DNA of 6,880 bases from Bifidobacteriaceae bacterium. GTDB lineage: Bacteria > Actinomycetota > Actinomycetes > Actinomycetales > WQXJ01. The notes beneath the pieces are model-generated. The model was not told the DNA's origin, searched no databases, and worked only from the letters and a program-made list of their open reading frames with translations. Below are positions 5,901 through 6,880 of the stretch, one piece after another. The position numbers were made by a program, and so were the translations under genes. The stretch covers positions 1-6,880 of the forward strand of contig JAITKC010000257.1 of the NCBI GenBank assembly GCA_031278665.1, written 5' to 3'. Each line of letters begins with the position of its first letter. Position 1 is the first letter of the stretch.

Positions 5901-6880
5901 GAGTTGGATAGCTTCTTATAGCCGAACGCCCACCAGTGGCCGGTGGCGCTCATTTCGGCGATGCCGAGTTGGCGCCCCCAATATTGCGCCCAGGCGACGC
6001 CGGTCGTCATGGTGTTGGCCTGGGAGGACATCAGGGAAATCTCGGTCAGCCAGATCTGCTGGTCGTTCTGCTGGGCCCGGGCCTTGCTCTCCGCCAGGAC
6101 TGTGCCGCCTTGGGCGCGGTTCCAGCCATAAGAGTGGAACGCCTGGTCGTCCAGGTATTGGAGGGCGTCGGGATCGCGGAACACGCCGGTCCCGCGGCCC
6201 TCGCCGCTGGCGGCGCCGCCGGTGAAGATGTTGAGGTTGTAGCTCATCGGCTCGACGCCTTGGAGTTTGGTGGTGATACCGCGCTCGACGAATTCGGCGC
6301 CGATGATCTTCAAGATGTCGGCGTAGGTGCCGGCGTCCCAATAGGACGACGAGTAGTTGCCGGAGTGGTTCGGCTCGTTGGACAGCGAGAACCCGTACAG
6401 CGGGATGCCGTAGACCTTTTCATAGCCTTGGACCATGTCCGCCACGTAATCCGCCAGCTCTTCGTACATCTCTGGCGCGACTCGGCCGTCGTAAGTGTGC
6501 GAGCCGGCCTCTTTGAGCCACAGCGCCGGGCTCCACATGGCGGTGACGAACTTGATCTCGTCGCCGTTGGCGTCGGCGTAATCTTGGGCGCTCTTCATCG
6601 CCCAGACCTGGCCGCGGTCGACCGGTGACTGGGTGAAGCCCCATTTGGCGAAGTCGGCGTCGGAGCTGAGGGTGTCCTCGCCGCCTTCGCGCGGGTAATC
6701 TTCGGAGTCGAAGAACCAGCGATAGTTGTCGCCGTCGAAGTTGGAAACCCCGTCTTCGTCGAATGTGCTTTCGACTTCTTCAGCCTCTGCCGCGGTCTTG
6801 AACGATGGCGTGGGGCCGTCGAACCAGAACCCGTAAGTGCTCCAGCGGTAGTCGCCGATGTCCGGTTGGTCGCCCAACAT
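2957..6880 (-). CDS. Secreted modular xylanase, GH30-type + CBM6-like + GH10 (5' end outside window)
   Basis: Extracellular enzyme predicted to cut the beta-1,4-xylan backbone with two catalytic domains. Residues are numbered from the window edge. GH30-type barrel about 1-390: acid/base E169 in SLSNEP, nucleophile E280 in WLTEIS, and the HYSKFVRPG element at 375-383 that leads into the family's beta-sandwich (to about 490). CBM6-like module about 505-645, with YANLDFG and GVHDVILVLG. InlB B-repeat-like domain 646-719. GH10 barrel about 722-1140: HGH at 805-807, acid/base E858 in WDVVNEAF, nucleophile E1021 in SELD, late FWGLRD. FIVAR-like helices about 1141-1213. Final beta-rich domain 1214-1307 with C1224 and C1306, a likely disulfide. 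No LPXTG or membrane segment is present. The Met at the edge is internal: the signal peptide and the first strands of the GH30 barrel are missing. The stop is TAG. Domain assignments come from recognised motifs, not a search. Confidence 0.93.
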   Translation of the reverse strand: MLGDQPDIGDYRWSTYGFWFDGPTPSFKTAAEAEEVESTFDEDGVSNFDGDNYRWFFDSEDYPREGGEDTLSSDADFAKWGFTQSPVDRGQVWAMKSAQDYADANGDEIKFVTAMWSPALWLKEAGSHTYDGRVAPEMYEELADYVADMVQGYEKVYGIPLYGFSLSNEPNHSGNYSSSYWDAGTYADILKIIGAEFVERGITTKLQGVEPMSYNLNIFTGGAASGEGRGTGVFRDPDALQYLDDQAFHSYGWNRAQGGTVLAESKARAQQNDQQIWLTEISLMSSQANTMTTGVAWAQYWGRQLGIAEMSATGHWWAFGYKKLSNSSAGTTRTVSAENLIYLVNSTSGNNNTGVISGEFTGDYEISRTAYALGHYSKFVRPGWKRVNHDQRDFASGADTGSGNPSDLVTTAFINPEANADGSHDFAIVAANGATEQTVSLAFPGYNVTGAQQYLTDAEVNVVDDAPTAVDLAQPLTIAANSIYTFTGKVSKDDSYHVDATSVIPAHTYADVMGAYTNKGISLENSYLQTYDIPGATTATSGNTEATVTYANLDFGAGLNSLELTCSNASANGSIPVAVYLDQQDADHLVSDPAAAIAVSTSATAETALVALTEPISGVHDVILVLGAEGSAVTARVQSLSFDAVTYQLTVAAGEGGEVAGSQSGAYMPGETIALTASAAEGYQWIGWTAPALGYLGARTNPLTFAMPSADVEITASFRQPIDGLKDTYADSFLVGNVYSSPTDFTNETRQALLTEHFNVLTAENYMKPNQLCSAISAAGVLTCANFARADALVATAQANDMAVHGHVLVWHDQTPSSFYSGATGGTRELAKRNMEIYIKTVAEHFDGQLISWDVVNEAFQDSVASFDPATQDWRTVLRGASSGTSGWLTAYRSGANAEAGEKDGDHIYDAFVLARKYDPDVKLYYNDFNLFESGKVNAVIAMATEFNAKYAAEHPEDPRQLIEGIGMQAHNYIAQTPAFAPAGQTAFGDLVEAGAPAGEASVEASIIKLIDAGFDISASELDLFVFQNWDSQPQGANNNNANVYRDLVDPTASELYYRTGEVYWVGKIANRAELEQIQAQRYAEYFAVYKRYASSIDRITFWGLRDYDSWRRNHNPLLWNQDYSEKLAAVAVSDPEAWLGLEGAITDSGALAAAVAAAQVLEQADHKAANWDAFASALSQAQTVLAAEAPSQAAINQALTALNSARAGLALAAEVQLTVSQKCLAGKVYLTTAVKNIGTVSIDVSVTSPVTGAKEYLAVAPGKANSVSLNTKATSVAAGAVSYSAGVAGRARLADGATVYSAFSCG

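Noticed and set aside
3380..5911. 843-codon open frame on the plus strand opposite the xylanase gene
   Set aside because: It is the antisense shadow of a high-GC gene: Val/Gly/Arg/Asp-rich, no domain, no signal, no start site context. The minus-strand frame has clear GH30 and GH10 motifs.

Overview
The window comes from a high-GC Gram-positive bacterium, most likely an actinobacterium. The GC bias is strong at third codon positions, one gene appears to start with GTG, signal peptides are rich in alanine and arginine, and the last domain of the large enzyme resembles tails common on secreted actinobacterial glycosidases. Genus cannot be told from the sequence. All four supported genes lie on the minus strand and read from right to left.

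Positions 6880 to 2957 hold the 3' part of a large secreted xylan-degrading enzyme, cut by the right edge of the window. In order it carries a GH30-type catalytic domain, a CBM6-like carbohydrate-binding module, an InlB B-repeat-like domain, a complete GH10 endoxylanase domain, a FIVAR-like helical region and a cysteine-containing C-terminal domain. Both catalytic glutamates of each glycosidase domain can be located. A short spacer follows (2956-2829) with two hairpins, one a perfect 13-bp inverted repeat, and a good ribosome binding site.

Positions 2828 to 436 hold three tightly packed genes that look like a cell-surface complex. They encode a WxL-like secreted protein, a DUF916/WxL-interacting-type membrane-anchored protein and a small protein with a Pro/Ser/Thr-rich stalk and an LPXTG-like C-terminal sorting signal (LERTG). 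This is the component set of the Csc (WxL) clusters known from lactobacilli and enterococci, here in a high-GC genome directly behind a xylanase. A plausible reading is that the enzyme depolymerises glucuronoxylan outside the cell while the WxL/DUF916/LPXTG set forms a wall-attached complex that holds the substrate, the enzyme or the cell in place. The sequence supports the components; the joint function is inference.

Positions 435 to 1 contain no credible gene. The left edge holds 3.7 copies of a 31-bp tandem repeat that probably continues outside the window. No rRNA, tRNA, CRISPR array, insertion sequence or phage gene was seen.
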